Below are positions 8,105-14,773 of a DNA stretch of 64,000 nt, in pieces. This stretch comes from JAAZZIT01 sp964480525 (lineage in GTDB: Bacteria > Bacillota > Clostridia > Oscillospirales > Ruminococcaceae). The notes below the pieces were generated by a model. It did not search any database and was not told where the DNA came from. It saw only the letters and a program-made list of their open reading frames with translations. The DNA lies in contig CAYZOV010000001.1 in the NCBI GenBank assembly GCA_964480525.1, positions 1-64,000 on the forward strand. Direction: 5' to 3'. Made by a program: the position numbers and the translations under genes. The stretch's first letter is position 1. Every line of letters starts with the position of its first letter.

Positions 8105-9115
8105 TTAAATAACTATGGTTTCTCCGCCCGAAAGTCCGCTTGTAATCTCAATCATTCCCGTAATTTCGTCGGTTATACCCACCTCAACATCGGTTTCGAT
8201 TCGTATGCCGTCCACAACGGTGTACACAAACGTCCTTTTTCCCACGTTTACGATACTATCCTGCGGGACAATCACCACGTTGTCTTTTTCGTAAACTTTA
8301 AGCACAATGTCAATGGTTCCGAAATCGTAAAATTCAGCGTCCGTTTCGTCCAAATCAATAACATATTCGTATGACGAAAAATCTCCGTTGTCGTGGAAAA
8401 TTATGTCCTTGACAATTCCCGTACCCTCGGCAACATTTCCTTGCTTGACAACGGCTTTTGTGCCATACTCAACCCCGTCAAGACGGTCGTTTTTGTTTCC
8501 GTAAAACGAACCCGTCAAAACTTTTTCGCTTCGGTCGATAATTCTGCCCAAATAAAACCCGTCCTCTAAGGTTTTGCCTTTTGCATAATCCTCGTCAACG
8601 CCCGAAATTTCAAGATAACCGTTCATTGTGGCATAAACTTTGTATTCGTCAAGCTGTGTATTAAGTTTGTTAAGTTCGTTTTCCTGAATCTCCAAATCCA
8701 CCTGTGCTACGTCGATTTTCGCCTGCGAAGCGCCGCTGTTTTTAAGGGATTCAAGATTATTCTTCGCTTCGTCGATTTTTGCCTGTTGTTCGGCAATTTG
8801 GTCGTTAAAATCGTCGCACTCAAATTCAATCAGCAAATCGCCTTTTTCAATCTGCTTTTCGGCGCTTAGGTAACATTCCTTAATAACCCCGCCTTTTTTC
8901 ACAAAAACCTGCGACGAATACGGGTACGAAAAATCCCCCTGCAAAGTGTAGGACTTTGTAATATTGCCGATTTCCGCCACCGTGGTGTTATAAATTTCTT
9001 CGTTTGTGTCCAAAATAGGCACCTGAATATTCTGCGAACTGTCGTCTTTGTTTGAACAACTGCAAAAACTCATCGACAAAACAGATACCAACATTAGTGA
9101 AACTATCTTTTTCAT
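8105..9115 (-). CDS. HlyD/RND-adaptor-like lipoprotein
   Basis: A 336-residue lipoprotein. The signal peptide MKKIVSLMLVSVLSMSFCSC ends in a lipobox-like Cys. A barrel/lipoyl-like segment then leads into an alpha-helical coiled-coil hairpin (IAEQQAKIDEAKNNL through ENELNKLNTQLDEY), followed by a second lipoyl half (ATMNGYLEISG) and a beta-rich C-terminus. This is the layout of periplasmic adaptor/membrane-fusion proteins used with MacB- or RND-type exporters. The start at 9115 fits AAAGGG upstream and places the signal peptide at the N-terminus. The usual MacB ATPase/permease is not next to it; the only partner is the unknown membrane protein downstream. Confidence 0.7.
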   Translation of the reverse strand: MKKIVSLMLVSVLSMSFCSCSNKDDSSQNIQVPILDTNEEIYNTTVAEIGNITKSYTLQGDFSYPYSSQVFVKKGGVIKECYLSAEKQIEKGDLLIEFECDDFNDQIAEQQAKIDEAKNNLESLKNSGASQAKIDVAQVDLEIQENELNKLNTQLDEYKVYATMNGYLEISGVDEDYAKGKTLEDGFYLGRIIDRSEKVLTGSFYGNKNDRLDGVEYGTKAVVKQGNVAEGTGIVKDIIFHDNGDFSSYEYVIDLDETDAEFYDFGTIDIVLKVYEKDNVVIVPQDSIVNVGKRTFVYTVVDGIRIETDVEVGITDEITGMIEITSGLSGGETIVI

Positions 9116-9146
9116 ATTAAACCCTTTCGTAGTTTTGTTACTTTTT

Positions 9147-9175
9147 ATTGTAACACCCATTTATGAATTTTACAA
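9147..9175 (-). promoter_or_regulatory. Promoter of the adaptor lipoprotein operon
   Basis: On the minus strand TTGTAA, 17 bases, TACAAT, about 30 bases before the lipoprotein ATG. Confidence 0.55.
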
Positions 9176-9243
9176 CAAAATTTAATTTCCTAAAAAGTTT
9201 ATTGTTACATATATCCAAAATTTAAATCGATTTTTTAGCTAAA

Positions 9244-10341
9244 TTAACTTAAAAGATGAGCGATTATGCTGTTAGAAACCAAAAATCCCTTTGGCGTTAA
9301 TTTGATTTTTTCGTGGGAAATTTCCACCAAATCGGAATTTTCAAAAATTTGAGCCTTTTGATAAATTTTCTGCGGGTCGCCCCCAAGCTCCAAAATTTTC
9401 AAAAAACTGATTCCGCTTGTTAATCTTAGCGAAAGCATAATGTATTCTTCCACTCTGTCGGGGTTTTCTTCGGTGATGATTTCTTCCTGAAAATCAGCCG
9501 TGATATAGTCGAACACGTCAGGCGGCACAAAATACCTTTTTTTGTTAAAATACGAATGTGCCGACGCACCAAATCCCAAATATTCTTCCCCCGTCCAATA
9601 TTTCGTATTGTGCCTGCTTTGGCAGTCAGGCTTAGAAAAATTGGAGATTTCGTACTGTTCAAATCCGTAGGTTTTGAGCAAATGTATGAGATTTTCGTAC
9701 ATATCGCAAACCTCGTCCTCGTCGGCGACATTATCCCTCACCCAGTCGCAGTCAAACATCGTGCCTTCCTCGATTTTTAGCATATATGCCGAAATGTGAT
9801 TTATAGGCAGGGTTGCAATTTCTCTTGCGGATTTAAGCAGACTTTCCATATTCTGACGTGGCGTACCAATCATCAAATCGCAGGAAATGTTGTCAAACCC
9901 CGCATTTTTGGCGTTTTCCACAGCCGTTTGAGCCATTTCGTAGTCGTGAAGTCGCCCCAACGCCGAAAGTTCGCTGTCGCAAGCCGATTGAACCCCAAAG
10001 GAAATTCGGTTTACGCCCACATTTCTATAACCGCACAGCTTGTCAAAATCCACGCTTGACGGGTTTGCTTCCATAGTAATTTCCGTTTCGGGTGCTAAAA
10101 TAAAGCTTTTGCGTACACTTTGCAAAATGCTGAAAATCTGCAAAGGCGACAACAAGGACGGCGTTCCACCGCCAAAGTAAACGGTGTCTGCAAAAATCGC
10201 CTGACCCTTATATTTTTCTATGTTTCGTTTTAAAGCGCTAACGTATGCTTCGGCAATTTTTTCGTCATACTCAACTGAATAAAAACTGCAATAAGGACAT
10301 TTTCTTTTGCAAAAAGGAACATGAATATAAATTCCGACCAT
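9244..10341 (-). CDS. hemW: HemW-type radical SAM protein
   Basis: A 365-residue radical SAM protein of the coproporphyrinogen-oxidase-like HemW family. The cluster motif Cys11-x3-Cys15-x2-Cys18 (FCKRKCPYC) follows GIYIHVP, and YFGGGTPS lies downstream. Family knowledge assigns HemW to heme trafficking rather than to heme synthesis itself; no heme genes are nearby. The arrangement lepA-(membrane protein)-hemW matches the common Firmicutes lepA-hemW pairing. The 12-base gap from the upstream gene and AGAGGA before ATG support the start. Confidence 0.88.
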   Translation of the reverse strand: MVGIYIHVPFCKRKCPYCSFYSVEYDEKIAEAYVSALKRNIEKYKGQAIFADTVYFGGGTPSLLSPLQIFSILQSVRKSFILAPETEITMEANPSSVDFDKLCGYRNVGVNRISFGVQSACDSELSALGRLHDYEMAQTAVENAKNAGFDNISCDLMIGTPRQNMESLLKSAREIATLPINHISAYMLKIEEGTMFDCDWVRDNVADEDEVCDMYENLIHLLKTYGFEQYEISNFSKPDCQSRHNTKYWTGEEYLGFGASAHSYFNKKRYFVPPDVFDYITADFQEEIITEENPDRVEEYIMLSLRLTSGISFLKILELGGDPQKIYQKAQIFENSDLVEISHEKIKLTPKGFLVSNSIIAHLLS

Positions 10342-10353
10342 TTAATTTTTCCT

Positions 10354-10815
10354 CTAATCGTCAAATGCGTTGTCGATGTAATTTTTTGTTATTTCGCCGT
10401 TGCGTCTGATTTTATTAACCACGGTTTGAAAAATCCCTTTGATTCCGCAAATTATCACAGGCAACAGCAAAACCACGCCTGCTTTTATAAAGTATTTCAA
10501 ACTTTCCGTGGTTGACATTGAAAAATACTTGCTGTGAGAATTTAAAAATATTACGCTTGCAGGGTGAATTAGCATAAACGTAACCAACGTCAGTCCAAAA
10601 CCCAATGCAAACATTTCCGCAAGACCGATAAAGGCTTCACGAAAGGGTACTTTGCAAAATCTTATTCCCACATAAACTCCGTATGCGCACAGTAGAAATA
10701 TTGCGATATTACGACTTAAATTTCCGTAAATTTCGTACCCCAACGGCAACACTACCGAGCTGATTATTCCGAACCAAAGTCCCAACTTTATTGAATTATT
10801 AAGTTTATCGTTCAT
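10354..10815 (-). CDS. Unknown four-helix membrane protein between lepA and hemW
   Basis: Not recognised. The 153 residues contain four hydrophobic segments (LGLWFGIISSVVLPLGY, IAIFLLCAYGVYVGI, MFALGFGLTLVTFMLI and AGVVLLLPVIICGI) with a basic C-terminal tail. GGAGA precedes the ATG. It is co-transcribed with lepA (18 bases upstream) and hemW (12 bases downstream). No catalytic motif is visible, so no function is proposed. Confidence 0.75.
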   Translation of the reverse strand: MNDKLNNSIKLGLWFGIISSVVLPLGYEIYGNLSRNIAIFLLCAYGVYVGIRFCKVPFREAFIGLAEMFALGFGLTLVTFMLIHPASVIFLNSHSKYFSMSTTESLKYFIKAGVVLLLPVIICGIKGIFQTVVNKIRRNGEITKNYIDNAFDD

Positions 10816-10833
10816 AAAAATATCTCCGCAAAA

Positions 10834-12636
10834 CTATTCGTCAAGCTTCAAAACGGACATAAACGCTTCCTGCGGAACTTCCACCGAACCCAGCTGACGC
10901 ATACGCTTTTTACCCTCTTTTTGCTTTTCCAAAAGCTTTTTCTTTCGGGTGATGTCACCGCCATAGCACTTTGCAAGCACGTCTTTTCGCATTGCCTTAA
11001 CCGTTTCTCTTGCTATAACTTTGCCACCGATTGCCGCCTGAATCGGCACTTCAAAAAGCTGGCGTGGGATATTGTCTTTAAGTTTTTCCGCAATTCGTCT
11101 ACCCCTTGCATACGCCTTGTCCGTATGAACTATAAACGACAAAGCGTCCACTACTTCGCCGTTAAGCAAAATGTCAAGCTTAACAAGTTTCGACGGCATA
11201 TAGCCTTTCATTTCGTAATCAAAGGACGCATAACCTCTGGTGCGTGATTTTAATGCGTCAAAAAAGTCATACACAATTTCGTTAAGCGGCAACTCGTAGT
11301 GAAGCTCAACTCTGGTTTCGTCAAGGTATTTCATATCCTTGAAAATTCCACGTCTTTCCTGACAAAGTTCCATAATATTTCCCACAAAATCCGACGGAGC
11401 AAGGATATTTGCCCTCACCATCGGCTCTTCGGCTGACGCAATAAGTCCTGCGTCAGGGAAGTTTGTCGGGTTATCAATCATCACGGTTTCGCCATTTGTG
11501 AGATTTACCTTGTAAATTACAGATGGTGCAGTTGTGATAAGGTCAAGATTGTACTCTCTCTCAAGACGCTCCTGTATAATTTCCATATGGAGAAGTCCCA
11601 AAAATCCACATCTAAATCCAAATCCCAACGCAATAGACGTTTCAGGCTCGAACGACAGCGAAGCGTCATTTAGCTTTAATTTTTCCAAAGCGTCACGCAA
11701 ATCTCCGTATTTCGCCCCGTCAACCGGATAAATACCCGAAAACACCATTGAATTAACCTGCTTGTAGCCTGCCAAAGGCTCGTCGCAAGGATTGTCTTTG
11801 TTTGTAACCGTGTCGCCCACCTGCGTGTCGGCAATATTTTTAATCGAAGCGGCGATATAACCTACCTCGCCTGCTTTAAGTTCGCCGACGTTTACCAAAT
11901 CTCTCGCACCCATATAACCGACCTCGACAGTCTGAAATTCAGCGCCCGTCGCCATCATTTTAATGGTATCTCCGATTTTTACGCTTCCCTCTTTTACACG
12001 AACGTAAATAATTACGCCCTTGTACTGGTCGTAGTAGCTGTCGAAAACCAAAGCCTTGAGAGGTGCGTTCACATCGCCCTTTGGCGACGGAATATCGGTA
12101 ATTACACGCTCTAACACGTCCTTGACGTTAAGTCCTGTTTTTGCGGAAATTTTCGGAGCGTCCATCGCAGGAATACCGATTACGTTTTCGATTTCGGCAC
12201 ACGCTTTTTCAGGCATTGCAGACGGCAAATCAATTTTGTTTACAACCGGCAAAACCTCCAAATCGTGTTCGATAGCAAGGTATGTGTTCGCCAAAGTCTG
12301 CGCTTCGATACCCTGCGAAGCGTCAACCACCAGCACAGCTCCCTCGCAAGCAGCCAAAGAACGTGACACCTCATAGTTAAAGTCAACATGACCGGGGGTA
12401 TCAATTAAATTAAAAACATAGTCCTCGCCACTATCGGACGTGTAATTAAGACGAACAGCTCTCGCCTTGATAGTTATACCACGCTCACGCTCGATGTCCA
12501 TATCGTCCAAAAGCTGGTCTTCCATTTCACGCTTTTCAACCGTAGATGTAAGCTCCAAAATTCTGTCAGCAAGGGTGGATTTTCCGTGGTCTATGTGTGC
12601 AATAATGCAAAAATTTCTGATGTTTTCCTGATTCAT
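10834..12636 (-). CDS. lepA: Elongation factor 4 (LepA)
   Basis: A 600-residue translational GTPase, the normal length of LepA. The G1 loop HIDHGKST is at residues 14-21, DTPGH and NKID follow, and the C-terminus has the LepA-specific domain with the lysine-rich RKKKLLEKQKEGKKRMR. Known members bind the ribosome and promote back-translocation or late steps of initiation and biogenesis. AGGAG precedes the ATG. It is the first gene of the lepA-membrane protein-hemW operon and has its own promoter. Confidence 0.97.
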   Translation of the reverse strand: MNQENIRNFCIIAHIDHGKSTLADRILELTSTVEKREMEDQLLDDMDIERERGITIKARAVRLNYTSDSGEDYVFNLIDTPGHVDFNYEVSRSLAACEGAVLVVDASQGIEAQTLANTYLAIEHDLEVLPVVNKIDLPSAMPEKACAEIENVIGIPAMDAPKISAKTGLNVKDVLERVITDIPSPKGDVNAPLKALVFDSYYDQYKGVIIYVRVKEGSVKIGDTIKMMATGAEFQTVEVGYMGARDLVNVGELKAGEVGYIAASIKNIADTQVGDTVTNKDNPCDEPLAGYKQVNSMVFSGIYPVDGAKYGDLRDALEKLKLNDASLSFEPETSIALGFGFRCGFLGLLHMEIIQERLEREYNLDLITTAPSVIYKVNLTNGETVMIDNPTNFPDAGLIASAEEPMVRANILAPSDFVGNIMELCQERRGIFKDMKYLDETRVELHYELPLNEIVYDFFDALKSRTRGYASFDYEMKGYMPSKLVKLDILLNGEVVDALSFIVHTDKAYARGRRIAEKLKDNIPRQLFEVPIQAAIGGKVIARETVKAMRKDVLAKCYGGDITRKKKLLEKQKEGKKRMRQLGSVEVPQEAFMSVLKLDE

Positions 12637-12683
12637 AAAAAGCTCCTGTATTTCAAAATAAATATACTAACCCATAATATTAT

Positions 12684-12712
12684 AGTATAACATATTCTTT
12701 CTCAAAATGCAA
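12684..12712 (-). promoter_or_regulatory. Promoter of lepA
   Basis: On the minus strand TTGCAT, 17 bases, TATACT, about 50 bases before the lepA ATG. An overlapping TATAAT lies just downstream. Confidence 0.6.
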
Positions 12713-12808
12713 TATTTTCACACAAAAAAGCCACCCGTTGAATATTTATAGTTGAATTTTAAGTTTTTAATATTATCGGAAATGCTATGGTATTTTGCAA
12801 TATGTCGA

Positions 12809-13189
12809 CTATTCTTCAATTCTACCTTCGGCGTAGTCAATTTCGTTGCCTACACTTCTGATATATTTATCATAATCAACCCGTTTTTGCATAAGCTCCG
12901 TTTGAAAATTTTGCTGACAATATGTTTCAGGAGTAACCTTTGCAAGACGATTACGAAGAGCTTGTATCAGTTCCTTGCTTTGTGTTTTTTCGGCTATATC
13001 TTCAAATACTTCAGAAAGCCAAAATAACTCTTCGTCAGTACAAGTATTATTTATAAATCTAATCGCATCATCAATATTCTCTGAAAGAATCTCCGTCAGC
13101 TTCTTCCAACTTTTTTCAATACCAAAATCATCATTAACATGTAGTGTGATTCTATGCGTCAATTCATCTCTTAATTCTGTCACATTCAT
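12809..13189 (-). CDS. Small acidic helical protein, possible immunity-type gene
   Basis: Not recognised. A 126-residue, mostly helical, acidic protein ending YAEGRIEE. Its ATG overlaps the stop of the broken frame upstream (ATGA at 13189-13186) and GAAAGGAG lies in that frame, so the two were translationally coupled. The size, small-gene context and overlap pattern resemble the immunity genes that trail polymorphic toxins in Clostridia. That is an inference from context, not a family match. Downstream (12722-12808) only half of a terminator-like sequence remains, so the 3' flank looks rearranged. Confidence 0.6.
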   Translation of the reverse strand: MNVTELRDELTHRITLHVNDDFGIEKSWKKLTEILSENIDDAIRFINNTCTDEELFWLSEVFEDIAEKTQSKELIQALRNRLAKVTPETYCQQNFQTELMQKRVDYDKYIRSVGNEIDYAEGRIEE

Positions 13190-13352
13190 TTGTGTTTATT
13201 CTCCTTTCTCACTACTAAAGACTGGTCAATATCAGGAAAAATCGTTGCAATTTTTCCTTTTGTTCCGATAACAAGACCTTCAAATTCTTTTGTGAGGCGT
13301 ACAACATCTAATTCTTTATCGGATATACCGTAACAATTTTCCTATCACCCAT
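13186..13352 (-). pseudogene. Frameshifted remnant, DUF4926-like
   Basis: A reading frame ending at 13186 encodes ELDVVRLTKEFEGLVIGTKG and then KIATIFPD, which resembles the start of DUF4926-like small proteins (xELDVVRL...GTKGTIV). It has no start codon: the frame is closed by TAG upstream. An ATG at 13352, overlapping the stop of the preceding gene, opens another frame (MGDRKIVTVYPIK) that would run into it if one base were gained or lost near 13315. The C-terminal half expected of the family is also missing. A degraded gene is the simplest reading. Confidence 0.5.
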
Positions 13353-13638
13353 ACAAAACTGTTATATCTTTTTCAACTTCGTAAATAGTTTTGCCATCAA
13401 AAATAGGGGCTTGTTCAAAACACGATAATCTTTCCTCAAGAGTATCACATTTAATTGAAAACAGGTAATCGTGGTTTGGTTCTGTCCCGTCTGTTTTATT
13501 CCAGTAATCAACCACCAGAACATACTTGTTATCCTCTTGAAAACCTTGAATAAAATATGTCGTGTTTCCTATGGCAAATTCCAGTTCGTCACCATAATAC
13601 ACTTTATTAAAAAAATCTCCTATAAACATACCCTGCAT
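13345..13638 (-). CDS. Probable immunity-like protein (97 aa)
   Basis: A 97-residue protein with the pattern FFNKVYYGDELEF, a YFIQGF strand, then CFEQAPIFDGKTIYEVEKDI. From memory this resembles small Clostridial proteins encoded next to polymorphic toxin C-termini, but I cannot name the family. Its ATG overlaps the stop of the upstream gene (TAATG) and a GGGGG Shine-Dalgarno lies in that gene. The downstream broken frame starts within its own stop (ATGGGTGA). Such tight coupling suggests a functional cassette. Confidence 0.65.
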   Translation of the reverse strand: MQGMFIGDFFNKVYYGDELEFAIGNTTYFIQGFQEDNKYVLVVDYWNKTDGTEPNHDYLFSIKCDTLEERLSCFEQAPIFDGKTIYEVEKDITVLYG

Positions 13639-13940
13639 TATATCAACCCCCTAAAGTATTTTTTATATTTTTTAAATTCTTCTTCCGATAGTGGACGAGC
13701 TTTTCTGTTTGAAAAATCGTCAGGTTTATATTCGTGGACGTGCAAAACCGGTTTGCATGAAGAGTCAATAGTCCTTTCAGGATGATAAGCAATTTCAAAT
13801 CGTAAATAACGATTATCGTCATATTCACGATACATTCTGAAAATTCCGTCTTTATTCAGCATAATATATGATGAACTCAAATGACTTTCTTCCGGCAATC
13901 CTACACTTGCTCTTTTATCAAGTTTCTGCAATACTTTCAC
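13638..13940 (-). CDS. Possible orphan C-terminal toxin module (100 aa)
   Basis: A 100-residue protein starting at GTG with no clear Shine-Dalgarno, and with a stop (TAA) just upstream in frame. It contains YIMLNKDGIFRMYREYDDN followed by HVHEY and ARPLSEEEFKKYKKYF. This pattern (DG...R.YD, then H.H, then a PLS-E..KYK tail) resembles the C-terminal modules of Clostridial polymorphic toxins detached from their N-terminal delivery part. The missing ribosome-binding site supports truncation. It is followed by a coupled immunity-like gene. The toxin reading is inference. Confidence 0.5.
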   Translation of the reverse strand: MKVLQKLDKRASVGLPEESHLSSSYIMLNKDGIFRMYREYDDNRYLRFEIAYHPERTIDSSCKPVLHVHEYKPDDFSNRKARPLSEEEFKKYKKYFRGLI

Positions 13941-13965
13941 ATATTAACTTATAAAAAAATATCCA

Positions 13966-13994
13966 TTGACAAAGAAAGGTTAATATGCTATAAT
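13966..13994 (+). promoter_or_regulatory. Consensus promoter of a short plus-strand RNA
   Basis: TTGACA, exactly 17 bases, TATAAT preceded by TGC. This is a near-perfect SigA promoter. No plus-strand gene follows it; transcription would start near 14001 and meet the terminator hairpin at 14035-14077. Confidence 0.75.
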
Positions 13995-14000
13995 CAAAGT

Positions 14001-14080
14001 GACATATGATTGCTTATAGCAATTTAACACAAACCGCATTAACTTGTTGTTTCCGGCAACTTGTTAGTGCGTTTTTCTTT
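14001..14080 (+). ncRNA. Candidate antisense small RNA
   Basis: From the predicted start (about 14001) to the T-run ending at 14077 is roughly 78 nt. The 3' end is a 15-position hairpin (14035-14049 with 14057-14071, one G-T pair and an internal two-base mismatch), followed by TTTTTC. No ribosome-binding site precedes the only ATG (14006). The RNA is complementary to the 3' end of the minus-strand mini-ORF at 14039-14098 and its downstream region. Confidence 0.5.
14035..14077 (+). terminator. Terminator of the candidate small RNA
   Basis: Stem CGCATTAACTTGTTG / CAACTTGTTAGTGCG with loop TTTCCGG, then TTTTT. The T-run is present only on the plus-strand side, giving the direction. Confidence 0.65.
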
Positions 14081-14098
14081 GTCGTTTTTATCCCTCAA
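14039..14098 (-). CDS. 19-codon mini-ORF with strong Shine-Dalgarno
   Basis: TTG start with AAAGGAG eight bases upstream; the 19-residue product MRDKNDKEKRTNKLPETTS is highly charged. A minus-strand promoter (14148-14175) lies about 43 bases before it. I do not recognise the peptide. It could be a leader peptide or regulatory peptide; its hydrophilic nature argues against a membrane-acting type I toxin. Its coding end overlaps the candidate antisense RNA from the opposite strand. Confidence 0.4.
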   Translation of the reverse strand: MRDKNDKEKRTNKLPETTS

Positions 14099-14147
14099 AG
14101 GCAACACTCCTTTCATCATAATCAAACATTAGTTCGGCAGTATATAT

Positions 14148-14175
14148 AGTATATCACATTCTTAATTTTTGTCAA
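14148..14175 (-). promoter_or_regulatory. Promoter of the mini-ORF transcript
   Basis: On the minus strand TTGACA, 16 bases, TATACT. The transcript would carry the mini-ORF and could run into the small genes at 13940-12809. Confidence 0.55.
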
Positions 14176-14208
14176 ATCAAAAATCATATTTACAATAAAT
14201 ATTTTCTC

Positions 14209-14712
14209 CTACCACTCCTCAAGGGTTATGTTTCCCGTTTCGAGGGTGGATTTAACGTTTATAATACGTTGGTTGGAGCTACCTCTGAAATGAAGTGCCA
14301 GACTGCGTTTTTCCAAAACAAATCGCCCGTCCACCAAATAATCTGTCGCTTCCAAAAGCTCACGCCAGCCGTTTTCTTCGGTCGCCCCTGCCAAAAGCTC
14401 CTCAATGGTATACCCCGTGTAAGTTATCACGTTCAAGCCCTTTTCCTTGACGGCTTTTGCGATTTCCACCAAAGGCTTAGCTTGACAAAACGGGTCGCCC
14501 CCACTAAAAGTTACTCCGTCAAGCAAAGGATTTGAAAAAATTTTCTCCAAAATTTCCTGCGTGTCCTTAATTTCACCACCGTTAAAGTCGTGGGTATGGG
14601 GGTTGTGACAGCCCTTGCACCTGTGAGGACAGCCCTGTGTAAAAATTGTAAATCTAAATCCCGGTCCGTCCACTATCGAGTCGTTTACTGTTCCTGCAAT
14701 TCTAATTTTCAT
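14209..14712 (-). CDS. nrdG: Anaerobic ribonucleotide reductase activase
   Basis: A 167-residue radical SAM activase. The cluster motif is Cys28-x3-Cys32-x2-Cys35 (GCPHRCKGCHNP), after VDGPGFRFTIFTQG, all typical of NrdG. It installs the glycyl radical on NrdD. The start at 14712 is chosen for AAGGAG nine bases upstream and the family N-terminus MKIRIAG. It is co-oriented with nrdD, but a terminator-like hairpin lies in the 61-base gap, so it may be made in lower amount. Confidence 0.93.
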   Translation of the reverse strand: MKIRIAGTVNDSIVDGPGFRFTIFTQGCPHRCKGCHNPHTHDFNGGEIKDTQEILEKIFSNPLLDGVTFSGGDPFCQAKPLVEIAKAVKEKGLNVITYTGYTIEELLAGATEENGWRELLEATDYLVDGRFVLEKRSLALHFRGSSNQRIINVKSTLETGNITLEEW

Positions 14713-14727
14713 AAAAAATTTCTCCTT

Positions 14728-14765
14728 GTGAAAAACTGCCACAGGTATTTCCTATGGCAGTTTGT
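14728..14765 (-). terminator. Attenuator-like hairpin between nrdD and nrdG
   Basis: Minus strand: AACTGCCATAGG / CCTGTGGCAGTT (one mismatch), loop AAATA, then TTTTTC. The same palindrome has a longer T-run on the plus strand. It sits just before the nrdG Shine-Dalgarno. Confidence 0.55.
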
Positions 14766-14773
14766 TTTTTTAA

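Noticed and set aside
12722..12808. Possible terminator after the 126-residue gene
   Set aside because: Only one arm (GGGTGGC followed by Ts on the minus strand) is present; no partner arm was found.
14006..14146. A 46-codon plus-strand frame downstream of the strong promoter
   Set aside because: No ribosome-binding site, the ATG is only about five bases after the predicted transcription start, and a terminator lies inside the frame. A non-coding RNA fits better.
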